In this document: piece by piece, positions 1 through 10,674 of the stretch
Numbering within the stretch: position 1 is the first letter of the stretch
Layout of the letters: each line of letters begins with the position of its first letter
Translations under genes and position numbers: made by a program
The notes under the pieces: generated by a model
Told to the model about the DNA's origin: nothing
The model's input: only the letters and a program-made list of their open reading frames with translations
Databases searched by the model: none
From: Spironucleus salmonicida
Taxonomy: Eukaryota > Fornicata > Diplomonadida > Hexamitidae
Assembly: GCA_000497125.2 (NCBI GenBank)
Contig: CM035322.1
Coordinates: 628,001 to 692,000 of the forward strand
DNA: 64,000 nt
Direction of reading: 5' to 3'

Positions 1-80
1 CTAGTTCATTATTGAAGTTATTATCAGCGATATACTGCGTAATTTAGCTAGTTACGTCCTCCAGTAGCTTCTTCTTTAGT
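1..80. repeat. Inverted repeat arm, partner at 1253-1332
   Basis: These 80 bases are the exact reverse complement of 1253-1332. The match may extend left of the window, because it ends only at base 1. Both arms are coding in the same frame of the coiled-coil gene. Confidence 0.95.
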
Positions 81-1135
81 GCTTTGCTAGATTCGACATC
101 GTAGTTACAATCTTATATTTCTTGTTACACAGAAAGAAGTTCCTCATTTAATCTTTTAATCCTTAAATGAACCTCTTCTTAATCATTAAGATCATCATTA
201 ACAACTGCTTGGTTTTTGCATGAATTAACAAACTCAGTGGGAGAGTTGAAATTATGCTAAGATAAAATCTTTTCATAATAAAGTAATTAAATTAAACCAA
301 AATGACTTTCTTCTTATTCTTAAATGATTTAAATTGTTTGCTCTTGTTCTTAATTTTATGACTATTTTTCTAAAAGAGCTGTTTTTTCTAATTAGTGTTT
401 AACTCCTAGCTTATGATCTTCAAGCTAATGTTTTCTAGCATCTCTGTCTTATTAGACATATTCAGTGATCTCATTGTGCTCAGCTTACTTTTATTCAGCT
501 GCAACAACAGCTTAATCACACACTTTAGTAAAGTTTTCAAATTCAATAGTGGTTTAAATTAAAGAAGATCTTTATCTCTTAATTCTTTCCTCATAAAATT
601 AACCTTCTTCTTTCAAACGTTATATTAACTTCTCATAGGTCTATTTAATCTATTTGGCTTCTCTTAATCTAACCTTAGCCTCATCTACACCTGTCTCTAG
701 ATCACGAATTGTAACTAACCCTGGAACATCACCAAAGCCAAAATCAATACCAGATCTCTTTTAAGATGAATCCGAATCTAAAAATTATTTGACATGAGGA
801 TTTTCATCTACAAGATGTAAAAACTTTTTCTAAAGAGTAATTTTTTAATTTTAAAGTTGGTCAAAAGTTTATTTTATTTCAGTGGCTTATTTGATTTTCA
901 TTCGTTCAGCAGCAGCTACTTTCAGGGGATCAATTTCAGCAGTTTATAATGCCTATTTTTTTAAATTTTTATTTTCCTAAGTTAGAGTTTAGATTTCATC
1001 TTGATTTTGGGTAAGCACATTTGAAGTATTTTACTAGAGAAGTGAAACTTCTTTTGTCAATGCTTCAACATCGTTCTAAATCTTGGATATTTAGAAGTCT
1101 AGTGGTTTTGGCTCGTTAAGAGGATTATAAGGCAT
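1..1135 (-). CDS. Coiled-coil protein, 5' part, runs off the left edge
   Basis: Read with TAA/TAG as Gln, the minus strand is open from an ATG at 1133-1135 to the window edge (about 378 codons). The protein starts MPYNPLNEPKPLDF and is rich in Gln, Glu and Lys with heptad-like spacing, so a long coiled coil is likely. No catalytic motif is visible. Flagellar or cytoskeletal coiled-coil proteins (for example outer-arm docking types) are possible relatives, but I do not recognise a family. Bases 1-80 are repeated in inverted orientation at 1253-1332, where the same reading frame continues as the 3' part. Either the gene carries on to the left of the window, or it was split by an inversion or fold-back. 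Confidence 0.8.
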
Positions 1136-1252
1136 TTTTATTGCGGAAAAGAGGAAGGGTATAATTACTTTGTTTATATATATTTTTGTCAAATAATTTA
1201 AAATATGCATTATATATAAAACTATACAAATTTTAATATATTGTCACACATT

Positions 1253-1332
1253 ACTAAAGAAGAAGCTACTGGAGGACGTAACTAGCTAAATTACGCAGTA
1301 TATCGCTGATAATAACTTCAATAATGAACTAG
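1253..1332. repeat. Inverted repeat arm, partner at 1-80
   Basis: Exact inverted copy of 1-80. Left of 1253 the sequence is AT-rich and differs from the coding sequence found left of the same point in the other copy, so the break in homology lies inside the gene. Confidence 0.95.
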
Positions 1333-2069
1333 TTAAAACTTAAGAGTTTAAGATTGCTAATATTTAAGACTCAATAAGAAATATTTGTAATAAGCTTCCT
1401 CTATTCGTTCTTTCAAATGAGGAGCAAACGGCTAAATACGGTGTTGATATGTTTACATAAAACTTAGATTCACAATTAGAAGATGCTCTTTTGCATTTAA
1501 GAGAAATCGCTTAACCCATTGAAAATGTTACAACAAATATTGACAGTGTTGTAAAAGTATGCTAATTTTATTAGCTAGTTACTCTTTTAAGATTTATAAG
1601 TCTAGACTAAACAATACTATAGGAAGCAGCCCCACAACTTGCTGATAATTTATTGGAAAGCTAAGAAATTAACGATGCAAATAAAGATTCTGAGGTTAAA
1701 GATCTCGAAAAAGACTCTGAAGCTGAAAAACCTACTGATACTGTTCCAGTACCAGAAGATATTATACCGGCTCCATAGGAGGATGCTTATGCGGAAGATA
1801 ACCTTGATGAGGATTTATACATTAATCTTGATGATGATGAAGATTTTCCTGCTAATGATCTGGTATATGATGAAAATAATATTAAAATTGATTTCCCTCG
1901 TTCTCGCCCAAGCTCCAAAGGTCCAATGCATGGTAGAGGTAAGAGTGGTAAGGCTGTTGTGTTAAACAACGTTCCTTAAGTTCTCTAAGAGACTTTAGAT
2001 AGAAAAACTATGAAATAAATGAGCATGAATGTGGTTGCAGCCAACAAAATAGAGAAGAAGGAAGAGTGA
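1254..2069 (+). pseudogene. Coiled-coil protein, 3' part without a start codon
   Basis: The plus strand is open for 272 codons from the repeat boundary to TGA at 2067-2069, with TAA/TAG read as Gln throughout. It continues exactly the frame of the minus-strand gene at 1-1135. The C-terminus is acidic (runs such as DEDLYINLDDDEDF) followed by a basic, Ser/Gly-rich stretch. No ATG lies at the 5' end where homology begins, so this is a 5'-truncated copy, or the displaced second half of the gene if the sequence was inverted or misassembled. Confidence 0.75.
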
Positions 2070-2288
2070 TGGATATGGATTGTAAATTTATTTTTTAATT
2101 ATATATAAAATTGATATACTAGATATTTTATATAATTTTCGGTTTTTTACTTGACATGTAAATTATCAAATAAACAATGGCACAAAGAATCAATCTTGGT
2201 TGATTTGGAAAATGACGATTTCAGATTTATTAGATTATATATTTTAACCATATATTATTTATATACCAGTGATTTTTCAATATTAAAA

Positions 2289-2615
2289 ATGATGAGCCTA
2301 CTTACAAACTTCTCTGTTGCTGCCTGGTAACATGAGAATCCTAGTTCCAAATTCGCATTAGATCCAGCTACTAAACTTGTTGCTGGAAAAATTGCGAGTG
2401 GGGTATTTTAGGCTGTAGCTCCTGTGTGCAAGTCATCTTTCCATCCCAAACTTGCCTTAGCCTGTGAGTTTATTGGGCTGCAATTTTTATCGGACTACGA
2501 GCTTTCTATTTCAGAGTTTAGTGTTCAGAATGGCGTTTCTGAAACCGAGTTAATTGCAATATAACGTAGGGCACTCTCTGAAGTTGGATTTGACGTCTAC
2601 CAGTTTTCATAGTGA
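2289..2615 (+). CDS. Mini cyclin-box-like protein, 108 aa
   Basis: Open from ATG to TGA with three TAR codons. The C-terminal half reads like helices 3-5 of a cyclin N-terminal box: a Leu/Ala-rich helix, then SDYELSISEF, then a helix ending ALSEVGFDVYQF, which resembles the 'YPPEVxEF ... VLKVLxFDL' pattern of cyclins. The MRAIL-containing first part of a cyclin box is not evident. It is clearly related to the 87-aa protein at 31987-32250 (shared QRR..LS.V.FD..QF). The next gene starts 34 bases downstream on the same strand. The cyclin link is inference from pattern; the paralogy is seen directly. Confidence 0.75.
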
Positions 2616-2649
2616 TTATATTAGATTTCTTTTTATTACTTCCTTTAAA

Positions 2650-3402
2650 ATGTCTCTGAAAACTATAGACTTTGATGACATGAATATCTCGTATTACCAC
2701 TCATCACCACAAGGATCCGCCGAAAAACTTCTATTTATACCTGATCTCCTTATCCCTGCTAGTGTATATGTAGCATTTCTAGAGAAACTAGGAATGGAGT
2801 ACATTTGCCCTATCCTTGCCCCAGATCAACTCCAACAGGCCTCCACTGTTATATAAGGGTTATTGAAGGCGTTAGGGATGGACAATGGAGTATTTGTCTT
2901 AGGATCCCATCTTACCGGTGCGTCTATCGATCTATTACCGTTTCGTAGAAACATTGCTCGTATGGTTTTATTCGACCCATTAGTAGAGAATTTTATCCCA
3001 TATAAGCTTGAGCACTCAACAGGCACTTGTTGCTCGGCTGAATCCTTAGACATGGATATCTTCCGAGCTTAGCTCTTTCGGCGCAACTTTGAGGCAGTTA
3101 AAGATCTTGGTACAAGTGATTTGGAGCTTCGAGTTCGCGTAGAAGCGTTTTGCGATGCAGCTCCCACTCCATATAATGCCAGGGAGCTAATTTAGTTTGC
3201 ACAAGATGAACTTGTAAGCATTCGTGTTATCCGGTGTACAGAGCAACGAAATATGACATACACTACTAAAAGTGGGGTTAGCGATCAAACAATCGACGGT
3301 CCCTGCTTTATGTTCGATGATGAGAAAGCCCAGAGGGCATTTATACTCCCCCTGGTCACTAATAGTGTTAGCTGTACCCGTGACGTGGAGCTAAGTGATT
3401 GA
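2650..3402 (+). CDS. Alpha/beta-hydrolase-like protein, 250 aa
   Basis: Open for 251 codons from ATG 2650 to TGA. Residues near 80-110 read GVFVLGSHLTGASIDLLPF followed by a hydrophobic strand ending LFDPL. That is the layout of the nucleophile elbow region (strand, G-x-S/H-x-G, helix, strand) in alpha/beta hydrolases and lipases, although the canonical G-x-S-x-G is degenerate here. No signal peptide is obvious. It lies 34 bases after the mini cyclin-like gene and ends 5 bases before the convergent gene at 3408. An inactive member of the fold is equally possible. Confidence 0.8.
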
Positions 3403-3407
3403 GTACC

Positions 3408-3611
3408 TCACTCGGGTGTCTTAAGCTTCTGCTTGCTCTCCATGTCAAGGACTAGGTTAGACACAATTGGTGTGATCTTGGGCTGGGTAAACTGAATCTC
3501 TGCCTTCTGGGGTTCTGGGAATAGAATAAAGCCCTTGGGCAGGACGTCTGGTATGTCATCTATGTTCATTATTATGGAGTGGTCGTGACAAAATAAAAGC
3601 TCACAGCTCAT
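3408..3611 (-). CDS. Hypothetical 67-aa protein overlapping the upstream gene
   Basis: ATG at 3609-3611 overlaps the TGA (3601-3603) of the upstream minus-strand gene by 11 bases in a different frame. The protein is MSCELLFCHDHS..., with a second in-frame Met before NIDDIPDVLPKGFILFPEP, which may be the real start. It has no known motif. Either it is a small gene with almost no leader, or a frameshift separates it from the gene upstream. Confidence 0.5.
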   Translation of the reverse strand: MSCELLFCHDHSIIMNIDDIPDVLPKGFILFPEPQKAEIQFTQPKITPIVSNLVLDMESKQKLKTPE

Positions 3612-4143
3612 CGTTGACCGAGGTAGCCTTCAAGCTATCCTTAAGCTCTTCTACTAATTTATCGATCTGATTTATCTCGACGCTGCCAAGTTTCGCCAGG
3701 AGCGGGCTCTCCCTGAGCCCCTTTACGGCTGCCTCGCTAGCTCCGATACCGAGGTCCTTCAGGCCCTAAACGACATCTGCATCATTCCCAGCTGTTATAT
3801 GTATGGGAAGTGATGTAAGAATGCCATATTGCCTCTCATAGTCGAGTGCCTAGGTAAGAAGACTGGGAAGGACATTTGCGACGCGGCTTCTGTCGATCTC
3901 CTACTTCATAGCCTTGACCGCTTAGGATATATCCTCGCCCTCCTTCTGCATGCTTTTACTTCGGTCCTGGATGGTCTTACAATCCGTCGAAGGGCGCAGT
4001 GATAGTTCCTATTGGAACTTCGTCTGGAATTCTTCCTATTTCTTCACTGTCTTGAGGCCCTCATCATATTTCTTCTGCATCTTAGAGTAGGTACCGTTGA
4101 GGAACCCGCAGTCATTACCCGCCTTCTTAATCTTCTTCACCAT
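3601..4143 (-). CDS. Hypothetical charged helical protein, 180 aa
   Basis: ATG at 4141-4143, TGA at 3601-3603, six TAR codons. The N-terminal 90 residues are Lys/Glu/Gln-rich and helical (MVKKIKKAGNDCG..., KKYDEGLKTVKKQEEF); the rest is a mixed soluble sequence. The frame is also open upstream of the ATG into an AT-rich spacer, but no earlier ATG is convincing. Family unknown. Confidence 0.75.
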
Positions 4144-4300
4144 CGACTTTGTGTGGAACTCGTGTACTTGGTACTATCGTAAACAGTGAAATTAGAAGAA
4201 ACATATGCAAAATGATATACATAAATTAAACTTACTAAATATTATCATAAATAACTAATATCTGAATGGAAATTGACAATATTCTCACTTTATAGTTGGG

Positions 4301-5443
4301 TCAAAATGTGATCCCTCCCTCGCAGGCTCTCCTGCCGAAGTACGCTTCTGAAAACCCACGACAAACTTGCGATTCCACACCCTCTGTAAAATCCTCGGTA
4401 GGTGCTACCTATCCTCTGAACCCGTCCAGGAACTACTGGAGCACCCGCTCCTCCTTAAACTCAACGTCATCTCGGATTTCAGTTAGCTCGGTAATGAAAG
4501 AGACCTGGGCATCGCGGACGAATTGGTGATCGGCGACCTCCTGCATGGTCTCGCTCGCGCCCACTGCCCTGACGAAGTCCTCTATATCTCCAGTAAAATA
4601 GTCATCAAAGCAGCATTCGCCATCGTAGATCAAGAGGCTCTCTAGGCTCTTGAACTGAAAAAATATACAGGTGTTGTAGCACATCCGGGTCACTAGATTC
4701 ACGATGTTCTCCGCCTCGTTGATGCCGCAATATGGCACATTCGGCGAGGCGTGGACCCGGCTGGAGGCAAACAGGTTCTGCAGCGAGAATCCCATATTCT
4801 TCTTGATGGCTACGTTGGACGGCGCGATCCCGTTGCTGATGATGTTGAACTATTGCAGATAGATGATGAATGCAGAAACGTTCTTAACCACCAACCGCAC
4901 GAGGTGGATGGGCAGCTGGTGAAAATGCTAAATCAGCTGGTCTACGCTGTAGTTCACCTGCTCCACCCCCTGCAACATCTTCTGCGGCTGGAAGTCCAGC
5001 GTGCGCGTGAAAATATCTGGCAGGTTCACGCTCAGCACCAGCTGGTTCACAAACGAGTCGACCACGTACTGGCTGAAGTTCTCCAGCTTGTGCAGGCAGA
5101 GCACGGTGCCAGTCAGCACCTCAAGGCCCTCCAGCTCGGCGCCGAAGAACGTAGCTGTCCTCCCCGCAGTAAGATACTCGCACGCCACCTAGTGTAGCTT
5201 AGGGGCTGCATATGCGTCTGTTTTGCGTACGAACGCAGCGAAGACAGGCTGGCGCTGCATGTGCATGGACATGGAGGCCGATACCGAAGCGGTCAGCGAG
5301 AAATCGAGTGTATCGGCTATTTGCATCCTTGTCTCTGGAATTTGAGACGCCTCCATCACGTCAGGAAGCGGCCCCGACGCAGTGAGCACAGGTGGAATTC
5401 CACATCCCATTAGCGCGGAAGGAAAATGGAGATAAGTATTCAT
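4301..5443 (-). CDS. Hypothetical protein, 380 aa
   Basis: A single frame from ATG 5441-5443 to TGA 4301-4303, interrupted under the standard code by only a few TAG/TAA. Base composition is clearly GC-richer than the flanks. The N-terminus is MNTYLHFPSALMGCGIPP; there is a Ser/Met-rich stretch near residue 55 and long amphipathic helices around 'FSQYVVDSFVNQLVLSVNLP' and 'MLQGVEQVNYSVDQLIQ'. No transmembrane segment or catalytic motif is evident. The helical make-up would fit a scaffold or tethering factor, but that is only inference. Confidence 0.85.
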
Positions 5444-6760
5444 AACATATAATATAAACTATTTAGAAATTTAAATGATAACTCGACAATAGACAGTAAT
5501 CACTCATCCCAGGAGGAAATCTTCCACACACGTCGCGCAGTCCTCTGGAAAAGAAAGCTCGGACGAAAGCTAGGTATCGTGCACTGAAATTTTAGAAGGC
5601 TGGATTATGATTTTGTTATTACGATAAGTTGTTTATTTTCACTTAGAAAATATAATATATAGTAGTAAAACGGTTTGCCAAATGAACATAGAGAATTACG
5701 TTGGTTCAATTTTATGGACAAATACTAATCTTAGGGAAATATAATTTTATTAAATATTGATACTTTATAAACATTATGTGAGGAGAAATCTTATATTTTC
5801 TAACTAAGAAGAATAGTATATAGTTAAAAATATTTATTACTTCAATAATATTAGATGGAATTTCTGGATAAAATATTATCTTGATCTCGCGTATTTTTTA
5901 TATATTAAATAAAAATAAAATCATATTTTCTATAATAAGACAATTTAATTTATAATAAACAAATTAGTAATTAGAATTTAACCTTAATACAAATTTAGCG
6001 AGTAAGTTTTAAAACTAATGCTAATAATTTTTGAATAAATCGTTGTTATCTCTATAAATCTATTAGATATACTTATATTAAGTGTAGGTAATATTTATAT
6101 AAGCTGAGATTGTTAATAAATTACTTTTTATCTTCTGTAATAAAAATAACTATTTTTTCAAACAATATTCTCAATTATTGAAATAATAAATCGTATTTAT
6201 TTTCATTAATTTTGTAGTCACTAATCATAAAGAGTTTTATTAGTAAAATTTTAATTAATATTTGTTTTACTTAATAAAATCATCATTAAGTTTTCTCTCA
6301 TTCATAAAATTTTATTTCAGCTTATTAATATTAATGTATTTAAGATATTATATAAGAAATCTAAATTTTAGAAATATATAATTAAATATATGTCACCTAT
6401 TATATTAATCTTAGTTTCTGTTGATAAACTATTGGTTTTATGCACTACGATGAATATTTTACAAAATAAATTTAAAAATGGTCTATTTAATTTATTTTAA
6501 CAAGGTATGAAAAACGTTAATATATACATAATTTATTAGTGCTAATACATAAAATACTATATTAATTTTATAAATTATCCACGATAACCTTCAAACCCTC
6601 AAGCTTATCTATATTATTATTTATTAAGATTAGATTCATATTCTAACAATGAAAGCTATTATTATTCAAATATTAACTTGATAAGTACTATAAATCCTTT
6701 TAATTATAATAAACATCATTTATTTAACAATCCAAAACATTGCTTAACATATATATAGAA
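5444..6760. other. AT-rich spacer, no supported gene
   Basis: About 1.3 kb. The first 150 bases are GC-richer and hold a short open frame on each strand without homology; the rest is very AT-rich. No RNA gene or repeat recognised. Confidence 0.6.
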
Positions 6761-7996
6761 TCACTAAATCCAGTCTCCAGGATGTGCTTTCTTTAATAAT
6801 ATTTCAACGCCTGATCCGATCAATGAACTACAAATAACGCCTAAGTTAGTACACATTCCAGCAACTGCTAGACCGTAAGAACGTTGGTTAGGATGCAAAT
6901 TACGCTTTTATACCCACGTCATTGTGTCAGAATAAATTACACCAGAACAAAAACCTATCAATGGACATATGGCCAACATGATCCAAATGCTAGTTATAAA
7001 ACGATATAATGACTATAGCACAAATAGAACAAATAAACAAAGACAGGCTGCCGAAAAAACTGCCAATGACCAATATGGGAAAGTATAATATAAGATTGAT
7101 GTTCTACCAATCAAATTACCTATACGAATAGCGAATGCGGCTACACGATAATAAGTTTTTTCTTCTCCTCCAAAAATAAGTGTAGGATTAACACCAGTAG
7201 TTGTCGTATATTAAAATACATAAACAGACCACAGTGAAACAAAACATAATAAATTATGCTTAACAGTTTTACCTTTTTCTTTAATAGAGGTGTAATCAAC
7301 TTCAGCTGTTTTTGGTTCCTCAACATTATCACGTTCAGTAATTCCAGAAACAGATAGGTTAGAAGAAACTTCAGTTATTTCCTCAACATTAGTGTTTTAA
7401 ACATTAGATTATTACGCCTCTAATTCTAATTGAAGCTTTACTGATGGCTTACGGAAGGTTAACCAAACACCCAAGTTTAATAATAAAGGTAACGGACAAA
7501 AACTATAGAGGATGATCTGATATTCAATATGAAAAACAGATGTAAGTAAAGCGTATCCACCAGCTCCAAGCAGTCCAGCAATTCCCATACCTATGCAGAA
7601 TGAACTTGTACAGTCAGGTAAAAATTTTCCAGAATGCGCTAAAGATGGTCCTTCATTACCAATTTGACATGAGAAACAGATAACTCCGCATAATCCTATA
7701 GCCTTTCCGTAAGTAGCAGAAAGTCCAGCTAAAATATATCCTAAGACACCAAACAATGAAATAACGAAAGCTACAATTTTGATATTGAAATACTGGTGGA
7801 AGAACGGATAGATGAATGAAATCAAAAATCCAGGGCCAATATCACACAATAAAACAATAGATTTTGGAAATTCTTTTTCAACTATATCAATAGCAGCAGA
7901 AATGCCTATAACATAAGAAAAATTGTTCATGAGACCTAAGAGCATAAAACCTAAATTTGTTTGCCATGGTTCACGAGGTTTCTTATCCTTAACCAT
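6761..7996 (-). CDS. CLN3: CLN3/battenin-family membrane protein, 411 aa
   Basis: The first 195 codons carry the CLN3 signature: MLLGLMNNFSYVIGISAA near the N-terminus, and GMGIAGLLGAGGYALLTS in the middle, matching the 'GLxNNFxYVxxLSAAxDI' and 'GTGGAGLLGALxY' segments of the family. About ten hydrophobic segments are visible, with an acidic, Ser/Thr-rich loop around residues 195-240. The frame continues through TAR codons to TGA at 6761-6763, giving 411 aa, close to the usual 400-440. CLN3 is a lysosomal/vacuolar membrane protein of the MFS fold. The start ATG at 7994-7996 precedes a lysine-rich tail before the first membrane segment, as usual. Confidence 0.92.
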
Positions 7997-8223
7997 TTGA
8001 GGAAGGGGGCGACATGAAATATTTTTATTATATACTAATATACACTATTTATTTTAATACAACAAAACATAAAATTGGTAAACATACAAAATTTCGTTTT
8101 TAACGTATATTAACATCAATACATAAGATTTTAAACATTTACGTAATGCAACATTTACTTTAAACAGCTAAAACAATTAATATTATATGATTATATACTC
8201 ATTATTTCTAAATTTTACAAAAA

Positions 8224-8850
8224 ATGCCATCTAAGAAATCGTATAAAACGTCCAAATCAAGACTCACCTCGCCCAAAATCAGCCAGGAGTTTGCCCAAAT
8301 CTACCCACCGGACAAGTACAAGCTCCTGAAGCAGCACTACGCCCAAATTTACAATGCGATCCAAGAATAGAAAAAGCTCAGAACAGACATAATAACGCTA
8401 AACAGCCAGACCGCCCATTTGGCGCAAAACATCCAAAATCTGTCAGAACTGGCCCAGATCCAGCAAGACCTCGCCCGGAAGCAAACCGCTCTAGACCTTC
8501 AGCAGAACCTGAATTTCACGCCGCGCAGCGCAGCGGACATCGCTTTCGAGAACGAAAAACTGCAGAAAGTGGTCAACTTTTACGGCCAAATCGCGCAGAT
8601 TTCAGTCGCAAAAACCGCCAAATTCGAGCCATTTCGCGCCATTTCCGAATCGTTTAATTTCGCATTTCGAGATTTTTCGAACGAGCGAAATTGGAGTGGA
8701 AAATTGAAATCAAATTCAAATTAGGCGATAATTGAAACTACCCGAAATGGGCAGTTTACGGACGAATTGAACAAGGGGCTTACATGCGCAAATGAGAAAT
8801 TAGCCAGTGCGTTTTCCGAGATTTTGATTAGAATGTAACTGATATAATGA
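8224..8850 (+). CDS. Coiled-coil protein, 208 aa
   Basis: ATG 8224 to TGA 8848-8850; only four TAR codons against many CAG/CAA, and GC-rich compared with its neighbours. A basic N-terminus (MPSKKSYKTSKSRLTSPK) is followed by long Gln/Ala/Leu heptads (QNIQNLSELAQIQQDLARKQ), so a coiled coil is expected over residues 35-130. No family recognised. Confidence 0.85.
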
Positions 8851-9261
8851 CGATCGGGCGAAAATTCGCATCATTAATGTGAGATGCGCAAGGGTCGCAT
8901 TGGGTGGAATTTTGGGTTATTAGGGGCTGAAATTAGGCTGTCGATGCGAAAATATGATTTTTATATAAAAATTAGCGCATGTGTATGGGCAAGATTGGAG
9001 TTTGTTGACATACGGCAGTTTTGATCTACGATGAAGGTCTGGAATGAAATTGCAGGTTTCCTGACTTGCTAACTTGTTATGTGAGCGAATCTGCGATGTA
9101 TTCACTCTGCAATGGGTGCTGGAATGAAATCGTAGGTTTTTTGAGTATATTGCGGGGTCCTGTAGAATCCAGAGCGCACTGCCAGTTCGAATCGAGCTTT
9201 TTGGGGTGATTGGGCCCATGGCAATTGGCTTTCTATAAGGGTGTAGCCAGATATCTACTAG

Positions 9262-9729
9262 ATGTTAATTAAATCGTCGTCGCTGATTAAGATATTAGAG
9301 TATAGGGAAATCTCGTTCGAATTACTTGCTTTTAATAAGGAGAAGTCGAAAGCGGGCGAAACAGCGATGGTCTATAGCTACAGGGAAATGTCGTGCAGTA
9401 ATTCTTCGTTTGGTGTCACTCCCTATTAATTAGTTAATAATAAAGCGGCATCCAGCAAGTTGAAATTGCAGGAAGATAGCATTGCTAAGGATTCTGGTAG
9501 CGTTCTCTGTGGTTCAGAATCATTCAAGTAATTTTACATGATACATAGTTTGCTAAATATAGCAGACCCACCAAATTTTTATATGAGCATTTAGACTTGC
9601 TCGCAAGTTGTTAGAGATTCCGCTCTAGATCCGAAGGCCTGTACAAAATCAACTCCTGTAAATATTGAATTTGCATCCCCACAGATAACACAGTCTACCA
9701 TGTTGGAGGAAATAAAATATTAAATTTGA
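9262..9729 (+). CDS. Hypothetical protein, 155 aa
   Basis: ATG 9262-9264 to TGA 9727-9729 with four or five TAR codons. The frame is also open upstream, but this is the first ATG. The protein is soluble, Ser-rich (MLIKSSSLIKILEYREIS...) with no motif that I recognise. The gene is GC-richer than the flanking spacers, which supports real coding. Confidence 0.65.
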
Positions 9730-10674
9730 TGGTAAGAGTTGAACGGAGTACAAAATACATTAAACTTCCATGGTTTAAATTTGTGTTCCAACATATCAAA
9801 TAGTCTGGCACATTATTTTTTCGTAATGTTAAATTATTAAATGCATTCTGTTTTAATTTAACTTAAAGGGTCTTATTAGTTAATTAGAATATTGGGTTAA
9901 GTAATAGACTGAGTTCTTCTAGTTAATAATATATTATAATAACATAATATAACCTTTGATTTTTCCACTTGTAAAATTCTATCAATAAGTTTCCTAAAAT
10001 AATTATAAATACTTATTATACTATCATTTTACATTAAATCAAATGCATAAATTGACGATGCTGTAAATGCCAACGTATTGAAATCTAATACTACTGTTTT
10101 TGAGACAAAGTATTTTTAAGGGATCGGCTACTGTGGTATAAAAGAATTTATATTTTTAACTTTCATTATAATATTAAAAATAAATATTAATTATATATTA
10201 TAGTTAAGTTAATTATTATATACAAAAAATGAACTTAACACAAATATAATTTATGAAATACAACCAGATTATTTTTATTATAAATTTATATGATTCTTGT
10301 AGTGGTTTATGCTTCTTTATTTTTTATTTTTGTTTATATACAGATTTTTCCTAACTTTATAGTTACCAAGTAATTCATAAAGCTATTTATAAATATTTAT
10401 ATTTGATGTAAATATATTGAATTTACATCACATTAAAATATCATTATAATATCTCTTCTCACATTCAAATATTTCTAGTCTAAAACATAAGTTAGTAAGC
10501 TAATCATTATGTTATTAAGATTTATTTTAATACTAAAACAAAAACTAAATGCATATGTTACCTATTGTGTATTAATTTTCTTACTATTCCCTTCTAGGCC
10601 AACTAATATAATTAATACTTTCAAGGTAATAAGTTTGAAAATACAAAAAAAATATAATCATCACCATAGTTACT
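9730..10674. other. AT-rich spacer, nothing recognised
   Basis: About 0.95 kb of very AT-rich sequence between a plus-strand gene and the 3' end of the MFS gene. Only short, low-complexity open frames. Confidence 0.6.

Noticed and set aside
1639-1965. 108-aa Leu/Ile/Met-rich frame on the plus strand
   Set aside because: Out-of-frame shadow; the frame ending at 2069 continues the coiled-coil protein.
4751-5192. Plus-strand frames opposite the 380-aa gene
   Set aside because: Antisense shadows of a GC-rich gene on the minus strand.
8723-9219. Long open frame on the minus strand
   Set aside because: It overlaps the 3' end of the 208-aa coiled-coil gene antisense, has no family match, and frames of this length are common when only TGA stops.
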